Assembly: GCF_014698505.1 (NCBI RefSeq)
Contig: NZ_JACJTD010000010.1
Span: 1 to 64,000, forward strand
Source: Nostoc foliaceum FACHB-393
GTDB lineage: Bacteria > Cyanobacteriota > Cyanobacteriia > Cyanobacteriales > Nostocaceae
DNA: 64,000 bases
Reading direction: 5' to 3'
Shown here: positions 63,006 through 64,000 of the stretch, in pieces
Layout: every line of letters begins with the position of its first letter
Numbering within the stretch: the stretch's first letter is position 1
The notes under the pieces: model-generated
The model's input: the letters and a program-made list of their open reading frames with translations, nothing else
Told to the model about the DNA's origin: nothing
Databases searched by the model: none
Program-made: the position numbers and the translations under genes

Positions 63006-64000
63006 TTAACTATTGGTAGGAGTAGTAGGAGTAGTAGGAGTAGTAGGAGTGCTAGGAGCGCTAGGAGTACTAGAAGTGGTAGAAGTGATTTGCACATACG
63101 TTAAGGCAATTACTACGCACACTCCTGTTAGGAACAAACTAAGTATTGTGGGTATAACTGGCAACCACCCACCCTGCATAAAAGCTAAACGACATAGTCC
63201 ATATAAAATACTGATCGCTATAACCACAACTAGCCCCCTCCTAATTGGCGATCGCCAATACTCAATCAATATCCCTACGAAGAATGCCCAAAGCCAAACC
63301 CAGATAATTTCTACCGCCTGTGGCCACCACCACAACAAGGGTCGTTGATTTAACACAGCACTAATAATTTGACTCACCATGTGTGCCTGAATTAACACTC
63401 CAGGCATTTCTGTACCATAAGGAGTCATATGAAAATCCCTAAAACTACGGGCAGTAGTACCGATTAAAACAATGCGATTATTAACGAGACTTGGTAGTTT
63501 AGCGTCTTGCGAACCTTCAAGGATATCCGTCAAGCTTATTTGCTGGGCAATTGATTCATCTGGTTTCAGCGATCGATAATTGAGGAGAATTTGGTAGCCC
63601 AAATCTTCTGTTCTTGGTAACTGATACCCACCAGCATCTGAAACTAACTTGGGAAAAATTACTGTACCAATTTGTAACCTCTGATCTACAGTCTGTTGGA
63701 TTGGTGAAATATTTTCTGTTTCTAAGTAACGAAGTGCAATTCGTAGGCTAAATGATTGATCTGTATAACATTGGCTGCTAGGTGTCTGAGCTAATAATTG
63801 GCGACGGATAACCTTGTTTGGATCTTCGGGAATATTACTAAATCCCAAACGTTGATATTGTGCTAATTGAATTTCAGGTGAAGCTTTTATACCTCCAATA
63901 CTGCACGTAAGAATCAAATTGTTGTTCTCCTGCAATTGTTTTACTAAGTCTTTGAATTGTAGGTTGACACCAAAATCACGAAAAATATCCAAACCAATGA
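63006..64000 (-). CDS. CHASE2 sensor-domain protein, 5' end beyond window
   Basis: At least 330 residues; the frame is open to the window edge (IGLDIFRDFGVNLQF...), so the true start lies outside. The CHASE2 extracytoplasmic sensor is seen in ILLNYRSLKPDESIAQQISLTD and RIVLIGTTARSFRDFHMTPYG, followed by MPGVLIQAHMVSQIISAVLNQRP and the usual three membrane helices. No kinase or cyclase output domain follows; instead the protein ends in a Thr-Pro repeat (TPTTPTTPTTPTN). CHASE2 proteins sense external signals. Here it would be paired with DUF928 and CHAT functions. Confidence 0.85.
   Translation of the reverse strand, partial: IGLDIFRDFGVNLQFKDLVKQLQENNNLILTCSIGGIKASPEIQLAQYQRLGFSNIPEDPNKVIRRQLLAQTPSSQCYTDQSFSLRIALRYLETENISPIQQTVDQRLQIGTVIFPKLVSDAGGYQLPRTEDLGYQILLNYRSLKPDESIAQQISLTDILEGSQDAKLPSLVNNRIVLIGTTARSFRDFHMTPYGTEMPGVLIQAHMVSQIISAVLNQRPLLWWWPQAVEIIWVWLWAFFVGILIEYWRSPIRRGLVVVIAISILYGLCRLAFMQGGWLPVIPTILSLFLTGVCVVIALTYVQITSTTSSTPSAPSTPTTPTTPTTPTNS
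63014..63070 (-). repeat. microsatellite (9-bp GTAGGAGTA units) encoding Thr-Pro repeats
   Basis: About six tandem units with drift at one end (GTGCTAGGAGCGCTAGGAG). It lies in the last 20 codons of the CHASE2 gene and keeps the frame because its period is a multiple of three. Confidence 0.85.

Overview
The window is a chromosomal segment from a filamentous, heterocyst-forming cyanobacterium, most likely Nostoc or a close relative. The evidence is the very frequent GCGATCGC (HIP1) octamers, a xisI gene, a psbA gene, an intein-containing dnaX, PEP-CTERM and CHAT proteins, heptamer-type short repeats and many small dispersed palindromic repeats. No tRNA, rRNA or CRISPR array was recognised.

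Layout. 1-3.5 kb is a scarred accessory patch: the 5' end of an IS630-type transposase, a truncated HNH gene with a small partner, a 5'-truncated xisH next to intact xisI, a desaturase/SDR fusion, an IS5-type transposase remnant and a decayed AbiJ-type abortive-infection gene. 3.9-7.3 kb carries a PEP-CTERM protein, an unknown protein and a GT2 glycosyltransferase resembling monoglucosyldiacylglycerol synthase. 7.4-10.7 kb is dnaX with a 430-residue intein. A LAGLIDADG homing endonuclease is nested inside that intein in a different reading frame and carries three stop codons. 11-16 kb holds two tandem genes sharing an N-terminal domain; the second continues into TPR repeats and a CHAT (caspase-like) domain. 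16-33 kb is mostly housekeeping or scattered genes: recR (no canonical start codon), a HIT protein, a GT39-like membrane protein, an APC permease, Uma2, ribD, a Ser/Thr kinase, a TerB-like acidic protein, an alpha-amylase with a starch-binding domain, and a methyltransferase.

33-50 kb is a metabolic and signalling island. It holds two phosphoenolpyruvate synthase paralogues, a divergent 'rogue/sentinel' D1 protein lacking several Mn-cluster ligands, a CBS-domain protein, phosphofructokinase, a CheY-like regulator and a multi-PAS histidine kinase. Six promoters here share one architecture: two 8-bp half-sites (consensus YYTCACAA / MYTCAMAW) at an 11-bp period, then exactly 8 bp, then a -10-like TANNNT hexamer (one site ends in C). 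This looks like an OmpR/PhoB-class activator regulon linking carbon flux through PEP to a non-water-splitting photosystem II state. An association with darkness, low oxygen or nitrogen fixation is inference.

50-64 kb is a two-partner secretion locus: TpsB, two TpsA exoproteins, a secreted TPR-CHAT protein, and on the opposite strand a DUF928 protein and a CHASE2 sensor that runs off the window. The second TpsA and the CHAT gene share a nearly identical RBS and N-terminal segment, and the two TpsA genes share a nearly identical 3' segment, which points to recombination inside the locus.
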